Assembly (NCBI GenBank): GCA_963748985.1
Contig: CAVVKQ010000005.1
Coordinates: 124,001-188,000 of the forward strand
Direction: 5' to 3'
DNA from: RPQJ01 sp963748985
Lineage (GTDB): Bacteria > Pseudomonadota > Gammaproteobacteria > Steroidobacterales > Steroidobacteraceae
DNA length: 64,000 nucleotides
The position numbers and the translations under genes were made by a program. Below the pieces are notes generated by a model, which was not told where the DNA came from, searched no databases, and saw only the letters and a list, made by a program, of their open reading frames with translations. Of this stretch, positions 36,821 to 46,600 are shown one piece after another (the stretch's first letter is position 1; every line of letters begins with the position of its first letter).

Positions 36821-37360
36821 ATGAACGTAGATATGCAGGAATACATCGCTGAAGGCGGCGATATGCTCAGCGGCAAGGTCCGCAACTTCCGCAAGAATTC
36901 CGCTGCAACCGTGCGCGAAGCCATCACCGGCTCAGCCGAAACCCTCAAGGCCCTGAAGAGCCCCGTCCGCATGATCGCCCGGTCCAGCGTCAAGCTGACG
37001 TCAGTCTCGCAAACTGCCGTGCAGAGCCTGATCGAGCTGCAGTCGGACGTCGTGACGTCTGCCCTGACCGACGTGGCACTGCGCCTCGAGCGCGCAACGC
37101 GCGCGGAAAACATCGTCGAACTCGTGCGCGAGCAGATCGAGCTCACGCCCGCCACGCGCGCGCGCATGGCGGAAGATGCGACCCGCGTCGTGACCATCGT
37201 CAAGGTGGCAGGCCGCGATTTCCGTAACGTCGCCAAGCATGCCTACGAGAGCATCGTCGAGAAGGAAGTCGAGGCACCGAAGGCTGCCGTGCGTCGCAAG
37301 ACCGCTGCCGTCAAGCGTGCGGCCCGCAAGACCGTCAAGCGCGCGCGCAAGGCTGCGTAA
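36821..37360 (+). CDS. Phasin-like protein with basic histone-like tail
   Basis: 179 residues from ATG 36821, with GGAG 6 bases upstream. The first 140 residues are amphipathic helix without signal peptide, rich in Ala, Val, Ser and Thr, like polyhydroxyalkanoate granule phasins. The last 25 or so residues are almost all Lys, Arg and Ala (K-R-A-A-R-K-T-V-K-R-A-R-K-A-A), like PhaF and histone H1-type tails that tether granules to DNA. A strong promoter precedes it and a strong terminator follows. No PHA synthase gene is in the window, so the role is inferred. Confidence 0.7.
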   Translation: MNVDMQEYIAEGGDMLSGKVRNFRKNSAATVREAITGSAETLKALKSPVRMIARSSVKLTSVSQTAVQSLIELQSDVVTSALTDVALRLERATRAENIVELVREQIELTPATRARMAEDATRVVTIVKVAGRDFRNVAKHAYESIVEKEVEAPKAAVRRKTAAVKRAARKTVKRARKAA

Positions 37361-37445
37361 CCGCCTGATTCAGGACGAAAGCCTGGCCCGCACCGCCAAG
37401 AGTTAGACCAAGACGCGGGCCCTGGACACAGGTCTCCCCCTGATT

Positions 37446-37472
37446 GCGCCCTCCACGGAGGGCGCTTTTTTT
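37446..37472 (+). terminator. Rho-independent terminator after the phasin gene
   Basis: An 8-bp stem GCGCCCTC (37446-37453) with GAGGGCGC (37458-37465), 4-base loop, followed by seven Ts (37466-37472). Classical intrinsic terminator 85 bases after the phasin stop. Confidence 0.92.
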
Positions 37473-37535
37473 GGTGCGTACATTCCCGCACGCACGGGCT
37501 GACTCGCAACTCAGCGCAACAGGGGTCGGGCGGCT

Positions 37536-37541
37536 ATAATT
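37536..37541 (+). promoter_or_regulatory. Candidate -10 element before pckG
   Basis: A perfect TATAAT lies 31 bases before the pckG ATG. No TTGACA-like hexamer is seen 16-18 bases upstream, so activation by another factor or a weak -35 is likely. Support is the hexamer and its position only. Confidence 0.5.
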
Positions 37542-37572
37542 CGTCGACTGTGGTGTGGCAGAAGGTTCCTTA

Positions 37573-39318
37573 ATGACTACGAATACATCCTTGCGCGATT
37601 GGGTTGAGCAGACTGCGAATCTGACGCGACCCGACCGCATCCACTGGTGCAACGGCTCGGACATCGAGCGCGACGAACTCGTCCAGCAGATGCTCGGCAC
37701 CGGTGACCTGATCGAACTGAACCAGGCAACCTTCCCCAAGTGCTACCTGCACCGTTCCAACCCGTCGGACGTCGCACGCGTCGAGCACCTCACCTTCATC
37801 TGCACGCCGGTGAAGGAAGACGCCGGCCCGAACAACAACTGGATGGAGCCTGCGGCGGCGCACGCCCGCATTGACGCCCTCTTCGCGGGCTGCATGCAGG
37901 GCCGCACGATGTACGTCGTGCCCTACTGCATGGGCCCGATCAACTCGCCTCACGCGCGCTGCGGCGTCGAGATCACCGACAGCCCCTACGTCGTGCTCAA
38001 CATGCGGATCATGACTCGCATGGGCACGCCGGCGCTGCACCGCATCGAGCGGGACGGCACCTTCGTCAAAGGCCTGCACTCGATCGGCGATCTCGATCCC
38101 GACAAGCGCTTCATCATGCATTTCCCCGAGGAACTCTCGATCAAGAGTATCGGTTCGGGCTACGGCGGCAACGCGCTGCTCGGCAAGAAGTGCCATGCAC
38201 TGCGCATCGCAAGCTTCCAGGCGCGCACCGAAGGGTGGCTCGCCGAGCACATGCTGATCGTCGGCATGGAGAATCCGCGCGGCGAGGTGCACTACGTCCT
38301 GGGCGCGTTCCCGTCGGCCTGTGGCAAGACCAACTTGGGGATGCTGATCCCGCCCGACACGATGCCGGGCTGGAAAGTGTGGACGATCGGCGAGGACATC
38401 GCGTGGCTTCACGTCGGCAGTGACGGCCGCCTGCATGCGATCAATCCGGAAGCCGGTTTCTTCGGCGTGGTCCCGGGGACCAGCCCGAAGACCAACCGCA
38501 ACGCCTACGAGATGATCCACCACGACACGATCTTCACCAACGTGGCGCTGACGGCCGACAACGAGCCGTGGTGGGAAGGCCGCACCTCAGGCACGCCGGT
38601 CATCGACTGGCAAGGCAAGCCGTACGACAAGGCCACGGCGACGACGCCTGCCGCGCACCCGAACTCGCGGTTCACCGTTTCGGCCAAGCAGAACCCGGCG
38701 TACTCGCACCTGATGGAGCACCCGGAAGGCGTGCCGATCTCTGCGATCCTCTTCGGCGGCCGCCGCCGCGAAGTGGCCCCGCTGGTGTACGAAGCCCGCG
38801 ACTGGACGCACGGCGTCATGATTGGCGCCGGCATGGCATCGGAAACGACCGCCGCAGCCGTCGGCCAGGTTGGCGTGGTGCGCCGTGATTCGATGGCGAT
38901 GAAGCCGTTCTGCGGCTACAACTTCGCGGACTACTGGTCGCACTGGCTGAGCTTCGAGGGCCGCGCGAAGCAGCTGCCAAAGGTCTATCACGTCAACTGG
39001 TTCCGCCAGGACAAGGACGGCAAGTTCCTGTGGCCGGGATTCGGCGACAACCTGCGCGTGCTGTCCTGGATCGTCGATCGTTGCGAAGGCCGTGCACAGG
39101 CGAAGGAAACGCCGATCGGTTTCCTGCCTCGTCCCGAGGACATCGACCTCGAGGGCCTGAGCCTGCCCGAGTCGTCGCTGCACCAGTTGCTCGACCTCGA
39201 CACCGCCGCGTGGCACGTCGAGATCGACGACATCGGCAAGTACCTCGACAGCTACGGGGCCCGCATGCCGGCGAAGCTCAAAGAGCAGTACCGGCAGGTG
39301 AAGAAGGGGCTCGGCTGA
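37573..39318 (+). CDS. pckG: Phosphoenolpyruvate carboxykinase (GTP)
   Basis: Converts oxaloacetate to phosphoenolpyruvate with GTP in gluconeogenesis. 581 residues, the GTP-class size (the ATP class is about 540 and unrelated in the N-terminus). The kinase P-loop F-P-S-A-C-G-K-T-N-L, the reactive Cys within it, and the later F-G-G-R-R-R-E motif are present. ATG 37573 has AAGG 8 bases upstream; an in-frame ATG 18 bases earlier is rejected. The gene converges on the adenylate cyclase gene across a GGAAGG repeat palindrome. Confidence 0.95.
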   Translation: MTTNTSLRDWVEQTANLTRPDRIHWCNGSDIERDELVQQMLGTGDLIELNQATFPKCYLHRSNPSDVARVEHLTFICTPVKEDAGPNNNWMEPAAAHARIDALFAGCMQGRTMYVVPYCMGPINSPHARCGVEITDSPYVVLNMRIMTRMGTPALHRIERDGTFVKGLHSIGDLDPDKRFIMHFPEELSIKSIGSGYGGNALLGKKCHALRIASFQARTEGWLAEHMLIVGMENPRGEVHYVLGAFPSACGKTNLGMLIPPDTMPGWKVWTIGEDIAWLHVGSDGRLHAINPEAGFFGVVPGTSPKTNRNAYEMIHHDTIFTNVALTADNEPWWEGRTSGTPVIDWQGKPYDKATATTPAAHPNSRFTVSAKQNPAYSHLMEHPEGVPISAILFGGRRREVAPLVYEARDWTHGVMIGAGMASETTAAAVGQVGVVRRDSMAMKPFCGYNFADYWSHWLSFEGRAKQLPKVYHVNWFRQDKDGKFLWPGFGDNLRVLSWIVDRCEGRAQAKETPIGFLPRPEDIDLEGLSLPESSLHQLLDLDTAAWHVEIDDIGKYLDSYGARMPAKLKEQYRQVKKGLG

Positions 39319-39322
39319 GCGC

Positions 39323-39467
39323 ATGGAAGGGTAGGAAGGGCAGGAAGGTCACGAAGGTGCAGGAAAGTCAGGAAGGGGTCCGCTACCTGCCTGACCTTGC
39401 CTTCGACCTTCCTGCCCTTCCTACCCTTCCTAACCTTCCTGCCCTTCCTGCCCTTCCCCGCCTTCCT
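39323..39467. repeat. GGAAGG-repeat palindrome between convergent genes
   Basis: About 39323-39378 is a purine-rich array of GGAAGG-containing units of roughly 10 bp; about 39396-39467 is the pyrimidine-rich inverse array of CCTTCC units. The two halves can pair in several registers into one long imperfect hairpin in the pckG or cyclase transcript. The unit sequence is unrelated to the heptamer palindrome at 21676-21828, but the architecture is the same. Probably a bidirectional terminator. Confidence 0.75.
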
Positions 39468-40367
39468 CTAGTCCTCGAGCGAGAAGCGGATGACATCCGC
39501 CGCGCTCGGATCCGGCAATTTGCCGAGTCCGATGCAGCCCATGCCCTGCAGCGTGACGGAGTCCCGCCGCACGAACGACTCCTTGCCGTCCGCATTCAGC
39601 ACGAACGTGCCGTTCGTGCTCTGATCCACCAGCAGGAAGCGGCCGCGCACCAGCTCGATCCTGGCGTGCAGGCGCGAGATCAGCGTGCCCTTCTGCACGA
39701 CGCTGTTCTCCTCGGCCCGGCCCATCGTGATTTCGTTGCGGGTGTCATCGAGCACGATTTCGCGGTCGAGGTACCGGACGCGAACACACCGTGCGCCGTG
39801 CATGCCGCCCATCGCGATCGAGGGCAGCATGCTGGTCGCGTCCTCCTGCTGCCAGAGGACCTCGTAGAGTTCCACTTCCTCATTGAGACCGCGCAGCGAG
39901 GTGATGTCCACTCGACGCGAAACCGCGCGCCACTCCGGTGAACAGCGGCGGACCGAATCGGCCGAAAGAATGATCTGCCCGGCCTTGGCCTGGCTGGTCA
40001 TGCGATTCGCCGTGTGCACCGACGCGCCGAAGATATCCCTGTTCTCGAGCACGACCGGCCCGAAGTGGCAGCCAATACGGATCGCCACATGCTGGCCCTG
40101 CACCATGAGCTCGGGCCGCGCGCCGATGTCCTGCTGCATCTCGCCACCGGCATTTACGGCGTCATCGACGGTGGGAAAGATCGCAAGGATTTCGTCGCCG
40201 ATGGTCTTGATGACGGTGCCGCGGTTGCGTCCAGTCGCGTCACGCATGATTTCGACACAGAGCTGGATCAGCTCGCGCGCATGCTGATCGCCGAGCAGCT
40301 CGTACAGGCGAGTGCTGCCCACGACGTCGGCGAAGAGGACGGCAACTTCCGTCTCGGTGCTGGTCAC
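39468..40367 (-). CDS. Class III adenylate/guanylate cyclase with C-terminal FHA domain
   Basis: 299-residue soluble protein. The N-terminal 180 residues form a class III nucleotidyl cyclase domain: metal-binding Asp14 in LFADVVGSTRLY and Asp58 in I-K-T-I-G-D-E. The C-terminal 100 residues are a forkhead-associated domain with G-R-A-E-E-N, S-R-L-H-A-R and N-G-T-F-V, which binds phosphothreonine. The combination suggests cAMP or cGMP output controlled by, or localised through, a Ser/Thr-phosphorylated partner; none is encoded nearby. The start is GTG. Confidence 0.85.
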   Translation of the reverse strand: MTSTETEVAVLFADVVGSTRLYELLGDQHARELIQLCVEIMRDATGRNRGTVIKTIGDEILAIFPTVDDAVNAGGEMQQDIGARPELMVQGQHVAIRIGCHFGPVVLENRDIFGASVHTANRMTSQAKAGQIILSADSVRRCSPEWRAVSRRVDITSLRGLNEEVELYEVLWQQEDATSMLPSIAMGGMHGARCVRVRYLDREIVLDDTRNEITMGRAEENSVVQKGTLISRLHARIELVRGRFLLVDQSTNGTFVLNADGKESFVRRDSVTLQGMGCIGLGKLPDPSAADVIRFSLED

Positions 40368-40490
40368 GCTCGGCAGAACCCCTGGGCGCCCGGTAGCGGG
40401 CAGATTGAACCGGATCGACTTTACATTATAGCCGGTGTGGCCCGTCGCGCCGTGCTTGCCAGAGCGGCCGGGGCGACGTCTGGATGACCG

Positions 40491-41474
40491 CTAGGCCGCG
40501 TCCCGGAACATCCTCAGGGAATCCCGCAGCACTTCCGGGCCCGCACCGGGCTGTATCGCGTGCTCGGTGAGGTAGCGGCGCCACGCGCGGGCGTTTGGCA
40601 GGCCCGCAAACAGGCCATGGATGTGGCGCAGCATGAGCGGCAGGCGATGGCCCTCCGCCAGCATGCGCTCGACGTAGTCGGCATAGCGATCCACCACCAG
40701 CTCACGCGACGGCGGCACGAAGCCGGGGCCGAGAAAGTGCGCGTCGAGTTCGGCGAGCAGGTAGGGCTCGTGGTAGACCTGCCGGCCGATCATCACGCCG
40801 TCGAACTTCGGCAACCACTCGCGCACCTGCGGCACGGTCTTGATGCCGCCGTTCAGGATCACCGTGAGCTCGGGGTGCTCGCGCTTGAGCCGCTCAGGCA
40901 CGTCGTAGCGCAGCGGCGGGATCTCGCGGTTCTCCTTCGGCGTGAGGCCCTGCAGGATGGCGTTGCGTGCGTGCACGACGAACACGTCGACGCCCGCCTT
41001 CCGTACGGCCAGTACGAACCACTCGAAGAAGCCATAGTCCTCGAGCTCGTCGATGCCGATCCGGCATTTCACGGTGACGGGGACACTGACGGCTTCGCGC
41101 ATGGCGATCATGCACTCCGCGACGATCTCGGGCTCCGCCATCAGGCAAGCGCCGAAGCGGCCGCTCTGCACGCGATCGCTCGGGCAACCGACATTGAGGT
41201 TGATCTCATGGTAACCGTACTGCTCGCCGAGCTTCGCTGCACGGGCGAGAAGTTCAGGATCGGACCCGCCCAGCTGCAACGCGACGGGGTGCTCGAAGTG
41301 GTCGAACCCCAGCAGGCGATCGAGGTGGCCATGGACCAGCGCATGCGCCGTCACCATCTCCGTGTAGAGCAGCGAACGCGGACTCAGCAGACGCAGCAGG
41401 TAACGGCAGTGACGATCCGTGTAGTCCATCATCGGGGCCACGGAGACGCGCCGGTCGAGCAATCGTACCGTCAT
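40491..41474 (-). CDS. dusA: tRNA-dihydrouridine(20/20a) synthase DusA
   Basis: FMN-dependent enzyme reducing U20/U20a in the tRNA D loop. From ATG 41474 the product has 327 residues. The TIM barrel begins V-S-V-A-P-M-M-D-Y-T-D-R-H-C; the catalytic cysteine (Cys97) lies in NVGCPSDRVQSGRFGACLM, the signature that separates DusA from DusB and DusC. The start overlaps the stop of the YbdK-type ligase (ATGA). Confidence 0.96.
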   Translation of the reverse strand: MTVRLLDRRVSVAPMMDYTDRHCRYLLRLLSPRSLLYTEMVTAHALVHGHLDRLLGFDHFEHPVALQLGGSDPELLARAAKLGEQYGYHEINLNVGCPSDRVQSGRFGACLMAEPEIVAECMIAMREAVSVPVTVKCRIGIDELEDYGFFEWFVLAVRKAGVDVFVVHARNAILQGLTPKENREIPPLRYDVPERLKREHPELTVILNGGIKTVPQVREWLPKFDGVMIGRQVYHEPYLLAELDAHFLGPGFVPPSRELVVDRYADYVERMLAEGHRLPLMLRHIHGLFAGLPNARAWRRYLTEHAIQPGAGPEVLRDSLRMFRDAA

Positions 41475-42601
41475 CGCGCCGTCTCCTCCACCAGCCAGTC
41501 CACCACTGCACAGAACGCTTCCTGCTGGCCGGCGCCCGACTGCAGCGCGCGCTCGAAAATCCTGAGCTGTCGATGCGCGCTCGTGCCGCGCCCGAGGATC
41601 TCGCGCAGGCCTGCAATCTCGGGCAGGCATCCGAGCGCGATTGCGTCCTCGCGCAGCAGCTCGATGATTTCCTCCACCAGCTGCGCAAATGGAACGATGC
41701 GCTGGCGGCCGAGGTCGAGCAGGCCCGCATCGCAGGAATACCGCATCGCGCGCCAGCGGTTCTCGCCGATCAGCAATTCCGGGTACGGACGCCACTGCTG
41801 GTTGTCACGACGCAGGCGATACAGCTTGCGCATCAGGCACAGGTTGAGCGCTGCAAGCCGCACCGAGTCTTCGAGCGAAGTGCACGAGTCCATCACGCGC
41901 GTCTCGAGCGTGGGGTACCGCGCGCTCGGCCGCAGGTCCCACCAGATCCGCGACGTGTCGGCGAGGATACCGGTTTCGATCAGCATGTCGGTATGGCGCC
42001 GGTACTCGTTCCAGCTCGCGAACTTCTCGGGCAACCCGGTGCGCGGAATGCCGTTGAAGATCATCAGGCGGAACGACATCAGGCCAGTGCGCTCCCCTTC
42101 CCAGAACGGCGAGCTGCACGAAAGCGCCAGCAGATGCGGCAGGAAATACCGCGCCTGGTTCATCAGGTCGATGCGCAGTTCGTCGTCGTCGATGCCGACG
42201 TGCACGTGCATGCCGCAGATCATCATGCGACGCGCCACGCCCTGCATTTCCTCGAGCAGCGCGACGTAGCGCTCCTTGTCGGTGCGCTGCTGCTTGGACG
42301 ACAGCGAGAACGGATGGCTCGCCGATGCAATCGGCGCCAGCCCGAACCTGGCGGATTCCTCGACGACGGCGCGTCGCAGCTCGGTCAGCGACGCGCGCAC
42401 CTCGCCGATCGTGCGGCATACCGGCGTGGCGACTTCGATCTGCGAGCGCAGGAACTCCGGAAATGCGCGGCCCCCGGTGCGGTCGTGCAGCGCCGAGAAC
42501 AGTGCGGGCGGCGGATCGTTCGCTACCGCGCGCGTGTCGAGGTCGACCAGGAGGTATTCCTCCTCGACGCCAATGGTGAAAGGCGGCGCGTGATCAGGCA
42601 T
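41471..42601 (-). CDS. Carboxylate-amine ligase, YbdK/GCS2 family
   Basis: 376-residue ATP-grasp-like member of the glutamate-cysteine ligase 2 family; E. coli YbdK (372 residues) has weak glutamate-cysteine ligase activity in vitro. Seen here: the family opening F-T-I-G-V-E-E-E-Y-L-L-V-D and the metal-site motif C-G-M-H-V-H-V-G-I-D. ATG 42601 overlaps the end of the upstream N-formylglutamate amidohydrolase gene by 8 bases. True substrate unknown. Confidence 0.88.
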   Translation of the reverse strand: MPDHAPPFTIGVEEEYLLVDLDTRAVANDPPPALFSALHDRTGGRAFPEFLRSQIEVATPVCRTIGEVRASLTELRRAVVEESARFGLAPIASASHPFSLSSKQQRTDKERYVALLEEMQGVARRMMICGMHVHVGIDDDELRIDLMNQARYFLPHLLALSCSSPFWEGERTGLMSFRLMIFNGIPRTGLPEKFASWNEYRRHTDMLIETGILADTSRIWWDLRPSARYPTLETRVMDSCTSLEDSVRLAALNLCLMRKLYRLRRDNQQWRPYPELLIGENRWRAMRYSCDAGLLDLGRQRIVPFAQLVEEIIELLREDAIALGCLPEIAGLREILGRGTSAHRQLRIFERALQSGAGQQEAFCAVVDWLVEETAR

Positions 42602-43424
42602 GGGGCGCAACCTTCGCGAGCAGTTGCAACGACTGCGGCTCTTGCAGGATGTCGCCGATGATGCGTGCCAGCAGGCGCACCCACCGCTCGATGCCCGCGG
42701 GTGAATACAGCAGGTCCTGCCGCACTTCGATACAGACATGGGGCAGGCCGTGGGCCTTGGCATGGTGATCGATCGTGTAATTAGCCGGGTGCTTGCCGCT
42801 GTATGGCTCGTTGTCACCGATCACGAGTCCCCTCTGCGCCCTGAGGCGACGCAGCAGTCGCTGCGCATTGGCCTCGTCCCGGTCCCACAGCACGCCCGCG
42901 TGCCAGGGTCGCGCATTGCCGGCAAGGGTCGGCGAAAAACTGTGCACGGCGACCAGCATCGGGACGGCGCCGCGGCTGCGAAACCCACCCACCATGGCCT
43001 CGATGCATTCGTGGTATGGATCGAAAAAGGACGCGAGACGCACGCGGCGGTCGTCATCTGTCAGATGCTGGTTGCCGGGGATGATCCAGCCGTCGCTTTC
43101 CCTGCGGAAGGCCTCCTCGTCGTCCGGAGAGCGATTGCAGTCCACGACCAGGCGCGAGTAGCCCGCCAGCACCGCCGGGGCGCCCAGCGCATGGGCAAGG
43201 CCCCTGGCGAGTTCTCCGGCCCCGATGTCCCAGGCGATGTGCTGCCAGCTGGGCAGCTCGGGCAGTCCGAGCCTGTCCAGGGCGTGCGGGAACGCCCGGC
43301 TGGCATGGTCACAGACCACGAGGGCCGGCGCCGTCCCATGCTCCTCCAGCACGACGAACGGCGCTGGGTCGTCCCGGCCGGACAGGGGCACGGTGGCTGG
43401 CGTCTTGGGCGGCGTGGCATCCAT
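42594..43424 (-). CDS. N-formylglutamate amidohydrolase family protein
   Basis: 276-residue zinc-dependent hydrolase of the FGase fold, in histidine degradation (HutG type) or as a stand-alone amidohydrolase. Motifs visible: V-C-D-H-A-S-R-A-F-P (metal His), D-C-N-R-S-P-D-D and V-A-V-H-S-F-S-P-T. No other hut genes are nearby; it is instead the first gene of a three-gene unit with the YbdK-type ligase and dusA, joined by overlaps. That partnership suggests gamma-glutamyl or amide chemistry rather than histidine catabolism (inference). Confidence 0.85.
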   Translation of the reverse strand: MDATPPKTPATVPLSGRDDPAPFVVLEEHGTAPALVVCDHASRAFPHALDRLGLPELPSWQHIAWDIGAGELARGLAHALGAPAVLAGYSRLVVDCNRSPDDEEAFRRESDGWIIPGNQHLTDDDRRVRLASFFDPYHECIEAMVGGFRSRGAVPMLVAVHSFSPTLAGNARPWHAGVLWDRDEANAQRLLRRLRAQRGLVIGDNEPYSGKHPANYTIDHHAKAHGLPHVCIEVRQDLLYSPAGIERWVRLLARIIGDILQEPQSLQLLAKVAPHA

Positions 43425-43643
43425 CGGGCACGAAGTTTACACGGCCTCCTGTCTCCCCTCCCGCTGCTGCAAGGGAGGGATGGGGGAGGCCCACCGTTCA
43501 GACCCCCGAACCGGCGGACAGCCGTCTTCGCCCTTCGTCCCCGGAGAGGTCAAAAGGGGTGACGCCCGTCACAACAGGTACGTCCAGTACGGTCATAACA
43601 TTCGGCGGTGCCCGTCCGTGCGGGTGGAGGGTTGTTGCGTTCC

Positions 43644-46600
43644 ATGAGCTTGCACCCGCTACTGAAGCAGCAGTTCGACGACTCCCGCGAGGAAGGCGGG
43701 CCACTCGACTTGCGCAAGCTCCTGCACGCCATCAGCGACGCGTACGCGGAGTGGGACGAGGAGCGCAACGGCGTCGTGCGTTCGATGCGGCTGCTGGCGG
43801 ACGAGACCAGCGCGTTTACACGCGAAGTGCGCGAAAGCGCAGCGGCGCAGCTGCAGGTCATTCTCGATCACGTCAAGGACGCGATCATCACCGTTGACGA
43901 GACGGGCCGCATCGAAACGCTGAACACCACCGGCGAGCGGGTCTTCGGCTATGGCGAACAGGACGTTCGTGGCAGGAAGCTCGATCTCCTGATTCCGTCA
44001 CTGGCGGGTCGCCCGCGCATCGTCGAGACACTCGAAGAACTGGCGGCATCGGCCGAGAATACCCAGGCCGACCTGAAGCCGAGCGAGACCCGGGGCCGGC
44101 ACCGGAACGGCAACCTGTTCGACGCCGAAATCGGCGTGAGCAAGGTGCGTCTCGACAGCCGCGAGTTCTTCGTCGTCTGCATGCGTGAAACCACCGCACG
44201 CAAAGCATCGGAAGCGGCCATTCGCGAGAGCGAGGCCCGCTATCGCACGCTGGTCGAAAACGCGCCAGAGGCCATCGTCGTGCTCGACATGGACGCCGGC
44301 CGATTCGTCGAGTGCAACGAGAACGCCGTACGCTTTTTCAAGATGACGCGCGACGAGCTGCTGGCCGTCGGTCCGGAGCAGATCAGCCCCCCGCTCCAGC
44401 AGGATGGCTCTCCGTCCTTCGGCGTCGCCCGTGGCTACATCGATCGAGCGCTCGCCGGCGACGCGCCGGGATTCGAATGGCTGCACCGCGACTCACTCGG
44501 GCACGACATTCCCTGCGAAGTCCGCCTGGTCCGTTTGCCCTCGTCGGGCAGGCGCCTCATTCGCGGCAGCATCATCGACATCACCGAGCGCAAGCGCAGC
44601 GAACTGCTGACCGCGGGCGACCGGCGCGTGTTCGAAAGAATCACGGGCAATGCCGACCTGACCGCCACGCTCGAAGCCATCACGGAGACGGCCGAGAAGG
44701 TCACGCCGGACGCGCTCTGCACGGTATCGGTCTACGAAGTCGAGACCAATACGCTGCATCACGTGGCCGGCATGCGGTTGCCGCAGGACTACCTGAACGC
44801 GAAGCGGCGCCTCGAGATCGGCCCGCGCAACGGTTCGTGCGCCGCCGCGATCTTCCTGCACCGCCAGGTAATCGTTGCAGAGATCACGCGTGACGCGCTC
44901 TGGGAGCACCTGCGCGCGCCGGCCGTCGAAGCCGGGCTGCGGGCCTGCTGGTCGACGCCGGTCCGTGCATCGGACGGCCGCATGCTCGGCACGGTCGCGC
45001 TGTATTTCAGGCAGCCGCGCAGCCCCCTCGGCCGCGATTTCGAATTGATGGGCCGGCTGGCAGCACTCGCGGCCATCGCCATCGAGCGCAAACGGTCCGA
45101 GGAAGCGCTGCGCCACAGCGAAGCGCAGTACCGCAGCCTGTTCGAGAATGTCATCGAAGGCGTGTACCGCTCGACCGTGAAGGGTCGCTTCGAGGCCGTG
45201 AACCCGGCGCTGGCGCACATGCTCGGGTACGACACCGTCGAAGACCTGCAGACAGTCTCGGACATGGCCACGTTGTTCACGGACTCGAACGAGCGCGACC
45301 ACGTCATCTCGACCCTGCACCGCGATGGCGTCCTCCGCGATGCGGAATGCCAGCTGCGGCGCCGCGACGGCACGCAGGTCACCGTGCTGATCAATGCGCG
45401 CGTGATTCGCGGCGAAAAATCCGAGATCACGGGCTACGAAGGCACGATCACCGACATCACCGTGCGCAAGCGGGCAGAACTGCAGCTGTACGAGGAAAAG
45501 GAAAAGGCGCAGGTCACGCTGCAGTCGATCGGCGACGCGGTCATCACGACGGACGCCGACGGGCGCGTCGAGTACCTGAACCCGGTGGCCGAGGAACTCA
45601 CGGGCTGGGATTCGCAGGAAGCCCAGGGCCGACCCATCGCCGAAGTGTTCCATGTCATTTCAGAGACGACACGCCAGCCGGCCGACAGTCCGATCACTCG
45701 CTGCCTGCGCGAAGGTCGCATGGTCGAGATGACCGAGCCATCGCTGCTCGTGAACCGTCGCGGGCACGAGATCTCGATGCAGGACTCGGCCGCGCCGATC
45801 CGTGACCGTGCCGGCCGGCTGATCGGCGTCGTCATGGTCTTCCACGACGTCAGCCAGGAGCGCCGGTTGCAGCGGGCACTCTCCTACCAGGCGACCCACG
45901 ACGCCCTGACGGGCCTGATCAATCGCCGCGAATTCGAACATCGCATCAACGAGACCCTGCAGGCCTCGCGCTCCGATCATGAGATTCGCCACGTCGTGCT
46001 GTACATGGACCTGGACCAGTTCAAGGTGGTCAATGACACCTGTGGCCATCAGGCCGGCGACCGGTTGCTGAAGCAGGTGACGAGCGTATTGCAGACTCGC
46101 ATCCGCACATCCGACACCCTCGCCCGGCTCGGCGGCGACGAATTCGGCGTGTTGCTGCTCGATTGCAGCCTCGACATGGCGCAACGCATCGCCGAGGGCC
46201 TGCGCCAGGCGATCCGCGATTTCCGTTTCGTCTGGCAGGACCGGATCATGAACGTCGGCGTCTCGATCGGCCTCGCCGAGATGAGCGGCGATACCGAAAC
46301 ACTGTCGACGATCATGAGCGCCGCCGACGTAGCGTGCTACACGGCGAAGGAATCGGGCCGCAACCGCGTACACACGTACAACCACGGTCAAGCGCCCGAC
46401 CGCCTGCGCGAGATGCAGTGGGTTTCCCGCATCAATCGCGCATGCGAGGAAGACCGACTGGAACTGTATTGCCAGCCGATCGTGGCGATTCGGGCCGGGA
46501 CCGAGGCCTTTCGCCAGTTCGAACTGCTGCTGCGCATGCGCGACGAGAACGGCCAGCTCGTGCAGCCGGCGGAATTCATCCCGGCGGCCGAACGATTCAA

